From positions 1 to 64,000 of the forward strand of contig DATMXP010000037.1 in the NCBI GenBank assembly GCA_035561515.1: DNA of 64,000 bases, given 5' to 3'. Below, one piece after another: positions 26,833 through 36,071 of this stretch. The DNA is from Terriglobales bacterium. Its GTDB lineage: Bacteria > Acidobacteriota > Terriglobia > Terriglobales > Acidobacteriaceae. A program made the position numbers and the translations under genes. The notes beneath the pieces are model-generated. The model searched no databases and was not told the DNA's origin. It worked only from the letters and a program-made list of their open reading frames with translations. Position 1 is the stretch's first letter, and the number at the start of each line of letters is the position of its first letter.

Positions 26833-27159
26833 ATGGCAGGCAATCATTGGACGCCCGCCGGCAACCAGACAGGCCGGACGGTATTTTGCGTGAAGTTTCA
26901 GCGGGAGCTGCCCGGATTGGATGAGCCGCCATTCAATGGCGAGCTCGGCGATAAGATCTACCAGAATGTTTCGGCTGAGGCGTGGAAGATGTGGAGCGAA
27001 CACTGCAAGATGATCCTGAACGAATACCGGTTGAATCCGGCGAACAAACAGGACCAGGAACTCATCGTGAAGCAGATGGAGCAGTATTTCTTCGGCGAGG
27101 GCGCCGCACTACCCGCGAACTATGTTCCACAGCAGGGCGGCCACGGTCACGGTCACTAG
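26833..27159 (+). CDS. yggX: probable Fe(2+)-trafficking protein
   Basis: A 108-residue protein. The core matches YggX: RTVFCVKFQRELPGLDEPPF with the single conserved Cys, then NVSAEAWKMWSEHCKMILNE and a C-terminal VKQMEQYFFGEG. YggX proteins protect Fe-S enzymes from oxidants and help traffic iron. It adds about 10 N-terminal residues and a His-rich tail (GGHGHGH) to the typical length, the latter possibly binding metal. ATG 26833 has GAGAGG upstream. A terminator follows directly. Confidence 0.9.
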   Translation: MAGNHWTPAGNQTGRTVFCVKFQRELPGLDEPPFNGELGDKIYQNVSAEAWKMWSEHCKMILNEYRLNPANKQDQELIVKQMEQYFFGEGAALPANYVPQQGGHGHGH

Positions 27160-27176
27160 ACCAACGGGATACAGAG

Positions 27177-27201
27177 ACGCCGGTGTGAGCTGGCGTTTTT
27201 T
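27177..27201 (+). terminator. terminator of yggX
   Basis: ACGCCGG (27177-27183) pairs with CTGGCGT (27190-27196) allowing one G-T, followed by a run of T. It overlaps the stop codon of the convergent tsaD gene. Confidence 0.7.
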
Positions 27202-28339
27202 ATTTGAGGACGAGACCAGCTTCCGCCGAAACGTCGAGCGGGGCAAAGTCACGAGCGAGAAACTTCGGATACGCCGCCGCGGCAATCATGGCGGCATTGT
27301 CGGTGGACAGCGGTCGCGACGGGAAGTAGACGCTGATGCCGGCCTCCGCGGCACGTGACTCAAATGTCGCCCGTAACTCGCTGTTCGCAGCGACACCACC
27401 GGTGACAAGCAGTGTTGCGACGTTGAAGGTCTGAGCTGCTGTGAGGGTTTTTCCGACGAGGTCCTGCACAACCGCACGCTGGAACGAAGCGACCAGGTCA
27501 AGCGTTTGCCGGTCGCAGAGTCTTCGGTAGTCTTCCACACCCGGCTTCTCGATACGGAGGAGCTCTTTTCGGCGCGCCTCAATGGCTTCCTGCATTCCGT
27601 TCAGTTCCACGTAACGAAGAACCGCGGTTTTGATACCGCTATAGCTGAAATCGAAGTGCGGCCGCTGTTCAAGAGGCTTGCCATGATCGCGACGGTCGCG
27701 ATGCTTCATTTGCGCCAGGGCAAACTTCACTGCCTGAGGGTCGCCATGTTTTGCGAGTTGATCGATGACTGGGCCTCCCGGATATCCGAGGCCAAGCAGT
27801 TTGGCGACTTTATCAAAAGCTTCACCAGCAGCGTCGTCCCGCGTGTGTCCGACATTGGAGTAGCGCCAACTGGCTCCCTCCTGCTCGGCTAAGTAGAGAT
27901 GCGTATGTCCGCCGGAAACCACAAGTGCGACAACGGGGAACTGAAGCTGGTGATTTCCCTGTAGCCGCTGCTCGAGCAGGACGGCGTGGATGTGTCCTTC
28001 CAGGTGATTGACCGTGATGAGCGGCTTGTCGAGTGCAAAGCAAATTGCCTTGGCGAAACTGAGGCCGACCAGGAGAGCTCCAGCGAGTCCGGGACCTCGT
28101 GTGGCGGCTATGGCGTCGAGTGATTCGTAACTCTGTCCGGACTGCTCAAGCGCAGCGCGAAGGACGGGAACGATGTTGCGCAGGTGTTCCCGCGACGCCA
28201 ATTCAGGGACGACTCCCTGGAATGGCTTGTGAGTGGCAAACTGCGAGAGCACGACGTTGGAGATAACTTCTTCGCCGGAACGCACCACGGCGGCGGAAGT
28301 CTCGTCGCAGGAGCTCTCAATGCCCAGGATATAGGCCAT
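27200..28339 (-). CDS. tsaD: tRNA N6-adenosine threonylcarbamoyltransferase
   Basis: A 379-residue TsaD. It begins YILGIESSCDETSAAVV, contains the metal-binding HLEGHIHAVLLE, VVSGGHTHLYLAE, a GEAFDKVAKLLGLGYPGGP stretch and the C-terminal VTGGVAANSELR. It transfers the threonylcarbamoyl group to A37 of ANN-decoding tRNAs (t6A), together with TsaB and TsaE. The Sua5/TsaC-like enzyme that makes its donor is encoded at 43.9 kb in this window. It lies 37 bp downstream of the amidase gene on the same strand, so it may be co-transcribed. Confidence 0.97.
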   Translation of the reverse strand: MAYILGIESSCDETSAAVVRSGEEVISNVVLSQFATHKPFQGVVPELASREHLRNIVPVLRAALEQSGQSYESLDAIAATRGPGLAGALLVGLSFAKAICFALDKPLITVNHLEGHIHAVLLEQRLQGNHQLQFPVVALVVSGGHTHLYLAEQEGASWRYSNVGHTRDDAAGEAFDKVAKLLGLGYPGGPVIDQLAKHGDPQAVKFALAQMKHRDRRDHGKPLEQRPHFDFSYSGIKTAVLRYVELNGMQEAIEARRKELLRIEKPGVEDYRRLCDRQTLDLVASFQRAVVQDLVGKTLTAAQTFNVATLLVTGGVAANSELRATFESRAAEAGISVYFPSRPLSTDNAAMIAAAAYPKFLARDFAPLDVSAEAGLVLK

Positions 28340-28376
28340 ATCCTGATGATAAAGGAAGCGGGTGGACGTGTAGTAC

Positions 28377-30623
28377 TTATTGCCCTTCGGCCATCTTGGT
28401 AGCCACTTTTACGCCGCTCAGACCGCCGATGTATTTGGATACTCCCTTGTAAAGGGAATCGGCGATCTTCTGACGGTACTCCGTGCTCTGTAGTCTCTTT
28501 TCATCAGTGGGATTACTGATGAACGAAATCTCGGCAAGAATCGAGGGCATGTTGGCGCCGATCAAAACGATGAATGGCGCCTTCTTCACGCCGCGGTTCC
28601 TGATAGCTGGAGCCTTCGCCGCCAGTCCGGCGTGGAGCGACGACTGCACATCAAGCGCGAACTCGCGTGATTCCTCGATTTTTTCCTTGAGAGCGATCTT
28701 CTTTACGAGGTCCTGCAGTTCGTGGATCGATTTTTCCGAAACGGCGTTTTCACGGGCGGCGACTTCAAGAGCGTCTCGGGATGACGTGAAGTTCAGGTAA
28801 TAGGTCTCAACTCCGCGGGCCGATTCGTCGCGGCTTGAGTTCGCATGCACCGAGATGAACAGATCCGCCTGCTGCTGATTGGCGATAGCAGTACGAGTCT
28901 CGAGCGGGATGAAGGTGTCGTCGTCGCGGGTGTAGACGACCTCTGCGCCGAGGCGCTGCTCAAGTGCCTTGCCAAGGCGCAGAGCGACGTCGAGGACGAG
29001 GTCTTTTTCCATCAACCCGTTGGGACCGATGGTTCCGGTGTCGTGTCCACCGTGTCCGGCATCGACCACGATGCGCCCGATCTTCAGGCCGAGAGCGCGG
29101 ATGAGCGAGCGCTCGCCGTCGGTGGTCGGCTTGGCTGTGCGGGCCGCGAGTTTTTCAGGGGCCTGACGCTTCTTGCCGCGAACACGGATTGGTGGCTCTT
29201 CGTGCTTCGAGGCTGTCTCTTTGGAAACGGGCGGCTCGGATTTTGCTACCGTCTCCGTTTTCTTCGGCTCAGGGCTTTTTGGTTCCGGATCGGGCTCGAC
29301 AATCCTGGTCGGGACCTCTCTGGGCACCTGCGCAGTACTTGTTTCCGTGGCCTTAGTGGTTTCTTCCCTGGGCTGAGGCTTGGAGGCTTCCTGCTTCGGA
29401 GTGTCTAGTTTCGCGACTTCGGTTTTCTTTTCGGCAGGGTTTTCAGTGGCTTTCGCCGCAGTCTCCGTCTTCGAACTTGGCTCAGTCGCAGGAGCGGACT
29501 TCTTCGCAGCGGCTGTGGGCTTCTTGTCGGCAACGGCCTTCTTCTCTCCGGCTGGTTCGGACGTGGGCCTGGGTTGCTGTGTGCGCGCCATCAGCTTGGT
29601 GGGCTTGTTGCCGTGGATGTCGATAATGAGCCGATATGGGTTCGGCAACAGGAAAGCCGAGTAGTCGCCAACATCGTCGCCGACTTCGAGCACAACGCGG
29701 GTGAGGCCGGGAGCGAATTGTCCGACGCGGATCTTCTTGAGGAAGCCGTCGTCCACGTCGAGGGTTTTGCCCTTGAGGACAGAGGAGAGCTTCGTGTCTT
29801 TCAGGTCGAAGTAGATGCGATCGGGATTCGGAATGCGGCCGAAGTCGTACTGGATTTCCTGCTCAAGATCGATGGCGATGCGAGTGTAGTCGGGGGTGGA
29901 CCAGTGGCGGACGCCGGTGACAAGAGTCCTGGTCGCCGGGCGATCGGCTGGCTCGGCTGAGACTTCGGCTACGGTGGCCTTTTTGTCGGCTGCGCCGGTT
30001 TGTTTTTCTGCCGCAGGCTTCACGGACTCCCGAGTTTTTGCCGAGGCAGCCTTGGCGGCCTGCGCTTCTTCGTCTTCGATTTCCTTCAGTGCGGCACGAG
30101 CGTCAGCAATGAGCTCGGTGTTGGGATACCGCTTTACGAATTCCTGGAGAGTTTCCTTGGCCTTGGCGTTGTCGTTGAGGTCGTCGCGATAGATCTGCGC
30201 GATGGTGAACAGTGCTTCCACGCGATACTTGCTGCCCGGATACTCCTTGCGGAGAAACTCGTACTGACCGATGGCATTCGTCAGGGATTCGGTGCTCTTG
30301 AAGGTGCGGCCCTGCTCGACCAGGAGTTCGGCGACGGCGGCCACACTGGCATCAGCCTTGGTAGAGGTCGGCGCGGTGTAGTAAACCTTGCGGTAAGCCT
30401 CGATAACCTTTTTGTAATCGGCGATTTTGCGGTCCTTCGCGGGCCGGCCATTGAGCGCTTCGCGCATGCGTTCGGCATTTTCGAACTGGGTGCGCGCAAT
30501 TTGTTTCTTCTGGGCAACGGTGAGCGCTTGTGCGGGAGATGTCAGTAATGCGATCGCCACGAAAGCAGAAAGCAAGCGGCAGATGGCGGAGTATTTCGTG
30601 TTGGCCCGTGAGTCCCTATTCAT
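28377..30623 (-). CDS. N-acetylmuramoyl-L-alanine amidase with TPR-like and AMIN domains
   Basis: A 748-residue exported protein. An N-terminal hydrophobic signal (FVAIALLTSPAQAL) is followed by TPR-like repeats (about 40-165, e.g. YPGSKYRVEALFTIAQIYRD) and an AMIN domain (about 225-340, VRHWSTPDYTRIAIDLEQEI). A long Lys/Pro/Ala/Glu linker follows. The zinc amidase_3 domain (about 515-735) has VVDAGHGGHDTG, the Glu of MEKDLVLDVA and the His of FISVHANSS. It cleaves the amide bond between glycan and peptide of peptidoglycan, probably at division. AMIN domains localise such enzymes to the septum. The TPR fusion is unusual compared with AmiC. Its start overlaps the transglycosylase stop (ATGA). 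Confidence 0.92.
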   Translation of the reverse strand: MNRDSRANTKYSAICRLLSAFVAIALLTSPAQALTVAQKKQIARTQFENAERMREALNGRPAKDRKIADYKKVIEAYRKVYYTAPTSTKADASVAAVAELLVEQGRTFKSTESLTNAIGQYEFLRKEYPGSKYRVEALFTIAQIYRDDLNDNAKAKETLQEFVKRYPNTELIADARAALKEIEDEEAQAAKAASAKTRESVKPAAEKQTGAADKKATVAEVSAEPADRPATRTLVTGVRHWSTPDYTRIAIDLEQEIQYDFGRIPNPDRIYFDLKDTKLSSVLKGKTLDVDDGFLKKIRVGQFAPGLTRVVLEVGDDVGDYSAFLLPNPYRLIIDIHGNKPTKLMARTQQPRPTSEPAGEKKAVADKKPTAAAKKSAPATEPSSKTETAAKATENPAEKKTEVAKLDTPKQEASKPQPREETTKATETSTAQVPREVPTRIVEPDPEPKSPEPKKTETVAKSEPPVSKETASKHEEPPIRVRGKKRQAPEKLAARTAKPTTDGERSLIRALGLKIGRIVVDAGHGGHDTGTIGPNGLMEKDLVLDVALRLGKALEQRLGAEVVYTRDDDTFIPLETRTAIANQQQADLFISVHANSSRDESARGVETYYLNFTSSRDALEVAARENAVSEKSIHELQDLVKKIALKEKIEESREFALDVQSSLHAGLAAKAPAIRNRGVKKAPFIVLIGANMPSILAEISFISNPTDEKRLQSTEYRQKIADSLYKGVSKYIGGLSGVKVATKMAEGQ

Positions 30624-31501
30624 TCCGTATTGGTAATCCTGAGCACCCCGTTCGGGTTACGAGAAATCCGGATAGGTGCGGCGGTCGAAGTAAAGAACCG
30701 GCCCGGCGCACCGTTCCAGTAAAGTTCGGTAATTCTTTTTACGTAGTCTCTCGTTTCCCGGTACGGAGGCACGCCGTTGTTACGGTTCACCGCACCTTGT
30801 CCGGCGTTATAAGCAGCCAGCGATAACGGGACGTCACCGTTATTATTCGCGAGCAGTTCCTTAAGATGCCGAACACCTGCTTCCACGTTTTGTTTCGGAT
30901 CGAATGGATTCGTAACATTCAAGCTGCGGGCAGTGGCGGGCATTAACTGCATCAGGCCCATCGCGCCCTTGCGGGATACGGCCCGCGAATTGAAATTGGA
31001 TTCGACTTTGACGATCGCCCGAACCAGATTTGGGTCCACGTTGTGCTTTTGGGCGGCTTCCTCGATGGCGCGGTCGATCTCGGCGGATGAAACCTGGTAT
31101 CCAGTTGCCAAAGTACGGTAGTTCGGGTTGTCGGAGGCACCCCGACCCTTCGGTTGGGAAGAAACGTAACTTTGGACTTCGGCGGCCGCGCTTCGGGCGG
31201 CAGTCAGAGCCGCGTAGGAGGGTCGCTTTACAGGAATCCAACGGCGCTCGGCGTTACTCCAGTAGACGTAGCGGGCAGACGACCGTGGCGCGGTGCGAGC
31301 GGAGGCCTTGGTGGGACGCACGGGAGCGCTTTCGTCGTTTACGTAAACGGTGCGCCCGTTCTCGTCGCGAATGGCAGTGATGCGGTCGCCGGCCTGAACG
31401 CTTGGAAGCACAGTCAATCCCAGGAAGAGGAACAAGGAGGCGCGGAGAAGAGAAGCGTGAATTCGCGTCGGCCGCAGCCGGATCTTTCGCCAAGAAAACA
31501 T
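30620..31501 (-). CDS. lytic murein transglycosylase (SLT domain)
   Basis: 293 residues from the ATG at 31501, which has GGAAGGAGTG upstream. A frame open to 31555 lacks this support. Signal peptide about residues 15-38 (LLRASLFLFLGLTVLPSVQA). A short DUF4124-like segment (ITAIRDENGRTVYVNDE) is followed by an SLT domain: catalytic Glu in RAIVKVESNFNSRAVS, then GAMGLMQLMPATA, LAAYNAGQGAV and a final YVKRI. It cleaves glycan strands of peptidoglycan, forming 1,6-anhydro ends. Forms a two-gene cell-wall unit with the overlapping amidase gene. Confidence 0.93.
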   Translation of the reverse strand: MFSWRKIRLRPTRIHASLLRASLFLFLGLTVLPSVQAGDRITAIRDENGRTVYVNDESAPVRPTKASARTAPRSSARYVYWSNAERRWIPVKRPSYAALTAARSAAAEVQSYVSSQPKGRGASDNPNYRTLATGYQVSSAEIDRAIEEAAQKHNVDPNLVRAIVKVESNFNSRAVSRKGAMGLMQLMPATARSLNVTNPFDPKQNVEAGVRHLKELLANNNGDVPLSLAAYNAGQGAVNRNNGVPPYRETRDYVKRITELYWNGAPGRFFTSTAAPIRISRNPNGVLRITNTE

Positions 31502-31851
31502 GAACACTCCTTCCCTTGGCGCACCAACCTGGGCGAACCGTGCGCGATATACCAAGCTACTTCGAAGACATCTACCAGAGTAGGAGGATTATAGCCCTGA
31601 CGGGAACGGGCTTCAATCCGGCGAAAGGCAGGGAATCAACCAAGTGAACGCCCCTAAACGACTGAAATTTCATGGAATTTCGGCAACGCGGACGGCCGGA
31701 GTAGCGGAAGGACTAAGTACCATTGGGCGAGGGTACCAGCCCCCCAGAGCCCGATTTCCAGCCAACCGGGAGAGGGATGAGGGCGCATCCCATCACGAAA
31801 CAGTTATAAGCAAGCCCTCTATATCGCTCGACCTAACAAATTGGGGAATTC
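31502..31851. other. intergenic, no feature recognised
   Basis: It contains the promoter side of the transglycosylase gene and the upstream region of a small rightward gene. I see no RNA gene, strong palindrome or repeat. Frames crossing it lack ribosome sites and family features. Confidence 0.4.
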
Positions 31852-32085
31852 ATGTTGCTGGGAGATCTACGCTCGTTTCGCCGGCTTTCGCCAGCGTTTT
31901 CGTTGAGAGGCACAGTCTTCTGCTGGGAGTGTTCGCTGTGTCACAAGCTGTTCGTGCCGGTACCCCATGACTCGCCTGCGAGCGGGGAGGAATTGGCCCG
32001 GATCTCGTCGGAATTCAACCAGCACGATTGCGCGATCCAATTTGCGGTTGGCCGGGACCGTCGAAAAAAAGCACTCGTTGCGTAA
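31852..32085 (+). CDS. small CxxC protein, unknown function
   Basis: A 77-residue protein, ATG at 31852 preceded by GGGGAA. It contains FCWECSLCHKLFVPV, with the pair CSLC, a Cys two residues before it and a later Cys in FNQHDC. This gives a CxxCxxC...HxxC pattern that could bind zinc. The C-terminus is basic. Convergent with the single-receiver gene, with 9 bp between stops. No family recognised. The coherent Cys pattern and composition argue for a real gene. Confidence 0.5.
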   Translation: MLLGDLRSFRRLSPAFSLRGTVFCWECSLCHKLFVPVPHDSPASGEELARISSEFNQHDCAIQFAVGRDRRKKALVA

Positions 32086-32094
32086 GGAAAAGTC

Positions 32095-32475
32095 CTACTT
32101 TCGGAAGCGCGCGGCCGCACCTTCCACGACACTCAAAAGATGGTCGGTGCTTATCGGGTAAGTGAGGAAGGCGCTGGCCCCGACGCTCTCCGCCTGGCTG
32201 CGTGCAATGGATGTCGCCTCGGTTCCGGTATGAAAAATGACTGCCGCGTGCTTGGTACGTTCGTCTGATTTGATCTGGCGGCAGACTTGGTACCCATTGA
32301 TACCTGGCATGTTGATGTCCAGCAAAACTACCTGCGGAGCGTGCTGGCTGGCGAGGTCAAGGGCTTCTTCGCCGTCCTTGGCGAGAATTACCTCATAGCC
32401 TGCGTTCTGGAGAATTTTCCCCATGGCATAGCGGTGCGCTTCGTGATCGTCAACGACCAGGATCTGAATAGACAT
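32095..32475 (-). CDS. single-domain response regulator with altered Lys position
   Basis: A 126-residue CheY-like receiver. The acidic pair is in LVVDDHEAHR, the phosphoacceptor Asp in VVLLDINMPG, and the Thr in IFHTGTEA. Where receivers normally have Lys-Pro, this one reads FLTYPIS, so the conserved Lys is a Tyr. This should weaken or change phosphorylation signalling. No output domain. No kinase is adjacent, so its partner is unknown. ATG 32475 chosen as the only start giving a complete first strand. Confidence 0.88.
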   Translation of the reverse strand: MSIQILVVDDHEAHRYAMGKILQNAGYEVILAKDGEEALDLASQHAPQVVLLDINMPGINGYQVCRQIKSDERTKHAAVIFHTGTEATSIARSQAESVGASAFLTYPISTDHLLSVVEGAAARFRK

Positions 32476-32585
32476 GAGAGTTAAGGGCGAGCTCTGCTCA
32501 TGATACCCAGAACAGAACTATTTGCAACACTTGTGCGGCAAGATTAAGGGAAAATTCCGGGTAAGGAGTTCCGGGGGGCAAGGTA

Positions 32586-32661
32586 TGGAGCCGACGATCG
32601 GACTTGAACCGATGACCTGTCGATTACGAATCGACTGCTCTACCAACTGAGCTACGTCGGC
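32586..32661 (-). tRNA. tRNA-Thr (anticodon CGT)
   Basis: On the minus strand it starts GCCGACGTAGCTCAGTTGG and ends CGTCGGCTCCA: a 7-bp acceptor stem, discriminator U and encoded CCA. The anticodon arm GTCGATTCGTAATCGAC presents CGT (reads ACG). D-loop and T-loop (GGTTCAAGTCC) are normal. No integrase is next to it. Confidence 0.97.
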
Positions 32662-32766
32662 CTGATTCGATTTTATCTGTCGCTGTCGAAATCGTAAAGA
32701 TGCCCTCGTTGCGATACCCTGTTTGCCAGACTCACCGAAGTACCATGCTTTGCCGCGGAGCGAAAG

Positions 32767-33630
32767 ATGCGTGAGTTTCAGGTGTTGTTTGACGATGGAG
32801 AGCCCAGTTCGATTGAGAGCGATGTCCTTCGTCCGTATGGTCGATTGGGGTTCCCTGCGCCGCCGGAAGGCCGGCCTTGGATCTACGCGAACTTTGTACA
32901 GTCGATGGATGGAATCACGTCACTCCTGGGACGGCACGGGTCGGGTGGGGACATTTCCCAATCGTCAGAGGACCGCTGGCTGATGGATGTGCTGCGCGCG
33001 CACGCCGATGCCGTCATCATGGGACTGAACACGCTTGTGCACGAACGCGTTTACATGGGGAACCCGAGGGGGCCGGTGTTCCGAATCGCGAATGCCGAGG
33101 TGCAAGAACTTCGGAAAATACTTGGGCGGGTAAAGTTCAAGAACGTATTTGTGACGAATTCGGCGAACCTGGAATTGGCAGACTTTCGCGTTTTCGACAG
33201 CGAAGAGGTGGATGCCTTCGTGGTCACCACGACGGCGGGGGCGTCGCGATTGCGCGCACAACGGCATCCGATGGTGACGATCATCGAGTCAGGGGAATGG
33301 CCGCGGGTTGATCTGCAACGAATGGTGAGGCTTCTGCGGGAACAACTAGGAATCCGCTACCTTCTGTGCGAAGGCGGGCCGACGTTCTACGGATCGATGG
33401 CAAAAGCTGGATTGATCGACGAAAAGTTTGTCACCGTGGCACCCGTCGAGGTAGGACAAGCCGCTCCACCGGAGCAGGAGATGGCGGAGTTCGACAAGAC
33501 ACGGTTGCGACCGAACACCTTCACCGGGCCTGGGTTCACGAAGGAAAAGATGTCGCGATGGAAATGGCTGAGTTGCCGGAAGGCCGGCGATCACGAGTTC
33601 AATCGATATCGATTGCTGAGAAACTTATAG
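32767..33630 (+). CDS. RibD C-terminal / dihydrofolate-reductase-like reductase
   Basis: A 287-residue protein with one RibD_C domain: PWIYANFVQSMDGITSLLG, AHADAVIMGLNTLVHE, the GIRYLLCEGGPTFYGSMAKA motif near the end and an extended C-terminus. This domain reduces a ribosylamino-pyrimidine in riboflavin synthesis when fused to a deaminase. Stand-alone versions are NAD(P)H-dependent reductases of varied or unknown substrate. No other rib genes are nearby, so a riboflavin role is not supported by context. ATG 32767 is the first start fitting the domain. Convergent with the permease gene, with 1 bp between them. Confidence 0.85.
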   Translation: MREFQVLFDDGEPSSIESDVLRPYGRLGFPAPPEGRPWIYANFVQSMDGITSLLGRHGSGGDISQSSEDRWLMDVLRAHADAVIMGLNTLVHERVYMGNPRGPVFRIANAEVQELRKILGRVKFKNVFVTNSANLELADFRVFDSEEVDAFVVTTTAGASRLRAQRHPMVTIIESGEWPRVDLQRMVRLLREQLGIRYLLCEGGPTFYGSMAKAGLIDEKFVTVAPVEVGQAAPPEQEMAEFDKTRLRPNTFTGPGFTKEKMSRWKWLSCRKAGDHEFNRYRLLRNL

Positions 33631-33631
33631 C

Positions 33632-36016
33632 CTAGAAGGGCCGATTACTGCTTGGCGGCCGCTTGTGTTTGTCCGTCTCCTCGTCGGGCGAGGGAGGCTC
33701 CGCGGTGAGGGTTGGGCCTTCGTCTGGCAGGGAAGGCGTCTGTGCGCGTCCTCCGTCGTGTTTCAATTCACGCAGAATGTCATCGCGGTCGCGTCCGGTG
33801 TAATCACGGGCGAAACGTGTTAAGGCCAGTGTGACCACGTCCGAGTGGTGGACGCGATCCATCCCTCTTTCCTTGGTAATGCTCAACCACAGACGATGCA
33901 CCAGGTGAACGTCTTCCGACTTCATCGTCGGCGCGTGGGGACCGATGCGGAAGGTGTCGACCGAAATGTCGGGACGCACCACCTGCAAAACGAACTGGCG
34001 CTTGGGTTCGGGCGCGGCTTCCCATGCCCGACCGAGGTTGAATGCCTGTTCCTGAGAGCTCATCCGGCTGGAGAGGCCGATTATTACGGCGGAAGACTGC
34101 ATGGCATTGGCCGTTTGCACGATAGCTGACCACGGATCGCGGGCCGGAACCACCAGCAGGGAAATGCGCTTGCCAGCCTTTTCAGCAACGGAGACAGCAC
34201 GAGTGAAGAGCGTTTGCTCGTAATCGCTGAATATCTGCTCCATGGCAAGGTCGGACGTGCCGGTCCCGAAACGGCTAATGCGGGCCGACATGACGACAAT
34301 GTCGTCCTTGTCCGTGTCGGTATGTTGCAGCGCCCACAGCAGGTGATACATCGCGTTGTAATCGCGAACGGCGACGAGCACGTTATTCGGGCGAACACCC
34401 ACGGAGTCCGTAGCGACATTGTCCCGATGTAGTAACTGGAAGTGTTCCCGCATCTGCCGCTCGGCGTCGGCATGCTTGCGCTTGTTCACCTTCTCCGAAA
34501 TGGTGAAGATGGCAAAGAACACGCCGGCGAAGATGAGACCACTTACCGTCGCGACCGACTTCGTAAACAGGTTAATGATGGCGGTGGAAACCAGGACAAA
34601 GCAGACGGACGCGAGTCCGACGGGAACTTCGAAATTTCCAATCTTGAAGTTGGGTGGGACTTTCCAGCCACGTTCGCCCTTGTACTTGAAGCGCAGCAAC
34701 AGCATCGACGTGCTGTTGAAGACGAAGCTCCACATTACGCCGAAGGCATAGGCTTCGCCCAATAGGTAAACATCGCCCCGGCTCACAAAGATGATGATCA
34801 ACTGGAAGATCACCACCATGTTGATGTTGCGGTAGCTGGTGCCGTAGCGCTTGTGCGGTTTACGGAACCAGTCGGTAAGCACGCCGTCTTCGGAGACGCG
34901 GTTGAGGACGCCGTTGGAGCCGACTATGGCAGTGTTAATGGCTCCCGAAAGAATCAGGAAACCGACGAACACCACAAAGACGCGGAACAGGATCTTCAGG
35001 AATTGCGGGCCTACCAGGTACATCGCCAACCCTGCAATCAGGTTGTCTTTGTAGACCGGCACGCGGACTGCGTCGGGAATCAGCATCACCGCCAGCAACG
35101 AAACAATGCCGGTGAAGATGAAGCTGTAGATGGCAATGATGAGCGCTGTGCGCTTCAGGTTCTTGAGTTTGGGGTGAGCGATTTCGCGGTAGACCTGGGC
35201 AAGGCTCTCCTCACCGCTCATGGCCAGCACGGAGTGGCCGAAGGCCATCATGATGCCAATCAGGGGGAAGAGCTTCCAAATATCGCTTCCACTCAGGAAG
35301 CCTAATGCGTGCTCCGCGAAATTGAGGTTGCTCGGAATCGGGGCGGGAGGAAGTTGCCAGTCCTTACGAATGAGCAGCGTTATGCCGGCCCAACTGAGCA
35401 GGATGACCACCATGACGGTGGTAATCTGCATCACGCGCAGGGCCTTCTCGCTTGATTCCTCAATGCCCTTGATGTTCTGCCACCAGTAGTAGATCGTGAC
35501 GATCGCGGCAAGGGTGACGGCCACCCAGTTCACGGGGACTTGCGGAGTCCCACCGAATGCCTGGTGAATGCTCGGGGGTATGAATCCTACGGAATCGGCG
35601 TAGGCCAGCAGTTCGTTTAAAAGGCCTCCGAGGTATTGGCCGGCAGAAACGCCTGAAATTGGCCCGGTCAGGACGTAGTCGAACATCAGCGCCGAAACTG
35701 CCGCCTTGGCGAAACCGCCGCCGATGGCTTCCTTAACAATGCGGTACACGCCGCCGCGCACAAACATCGAGCAGCTCTCGACGTACACGGCGCGCACCGC
35801 GAACGAGAAGAGCATGACGCCGATAATGAACCAGGGCGCGGTTTTTCCGATGGCCTGCTCGGCGATGCCGCCGGCGTAAAAGGCCGACGAGCCGAGGTCG
35901 TTTAGAATGACGGCAGCCGCTCTCCAATAGGAGATGAACGTCAGCATCACCGACGTTGCGACTACGATTCGTACACGATCGGATGAAGGCGAGTTTGGCG
36001 GCGCAGTGGAGCCCAT
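33632..36016 (-). CDS. APC-family permease fused to a C-terminal stress-like domain
   Basis: A 794-residue protein. About 12 membrane segments in the first 480 residues follow the amino acid-polyamine-organocation pattern (IVVATSVMLTFISYWRAAAV near the start, ALMFDYVLTGPISGVSAGQY, GHSVLAMSGEESLAQVYREI). From about residue 520 a soluble universal-stress-protein-like domain follows (VLVAVRDYNAMYHLLWALQH, then SAVIIGLSSRMS). The last 35 residues are Pro/Glu-rich. Predicted inner-membrane amino acid or related importer whose tail may bind nucleotide or regulate transport. Substrate unknown. Divergent from lnt with a 55-bp intergenic space. Confidence 0.88.
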   Translation of the reverse strand: MGSTAPPNSPSSDRVRIVVATSVMLTFISYWRAAAVILNDLGSSAFYAGGIAEQAIGKTAPWFIIGVMLFSFAVRAVYVESCSMFVRGGVYRIVKEAIGGGFAKAAVSALMFDYVLTGPISGVSAGQYLGGLLNELLAYADSVGFIPPSIHQAFGGTPQVPVNWVAVTLAAIVTIYYWWQNIKGIEESSEKALRVMQITTVMVVILLSWAGITLLIRKDWQLPPAPIPSNLNFAEHALGFLSGSDIWKLFPLIGIMMAFGHSVLAMSGEESLAQVYREIAHPKLKNLKRTALIIAIYSFIFTGIVSLLAVMLIPDAVRVPVYKDNLIAGLAMYLVGPQFLKILFRVFVVFVGFLILSGAINTAIVGSNGVLNRVSEDGVLTDWFRKPHKRYGTSYRNINMVVIFQLIIIFVSRGDVYLLGEAYAFGVMWSFVFNSTSMLLLRFKYKGERGWKVPPNFKIGNFEVPVGLASVCFVLVSTAIINLFTKSVATVSGLIFAGVFFAIFTISEKVNKRKHADAERQMREHFQLLHRDNVATDSVGVRPNNVLVAVRDYNAMYHLLWALQHTDTDKDDIVVMSARISRFGTGTSDLAMEQIFSDYEQTLFTRAVSVAEKAGKRISLLVVPARDPWSAIVQTANAMQSSAVIIGLSSRMSSQEQAFNLGRAWEAAPEPKRQFVLQVVRPDISVDTFRIGPHAPTMKSEDVHLVHRLWLSITKERGMDRVHHSDVVTLALTRFARDYTGRDRDDILRELKHDGGRAQTPSLPDEGPTLTAEPPSPDEETDKHKRPPSSNRPF

Positions 36017-36071
36017 CGTTAGTACACCCGGAACACCCGGGTGCGGCAGTACCGTAAGCGACTTATCTTAA

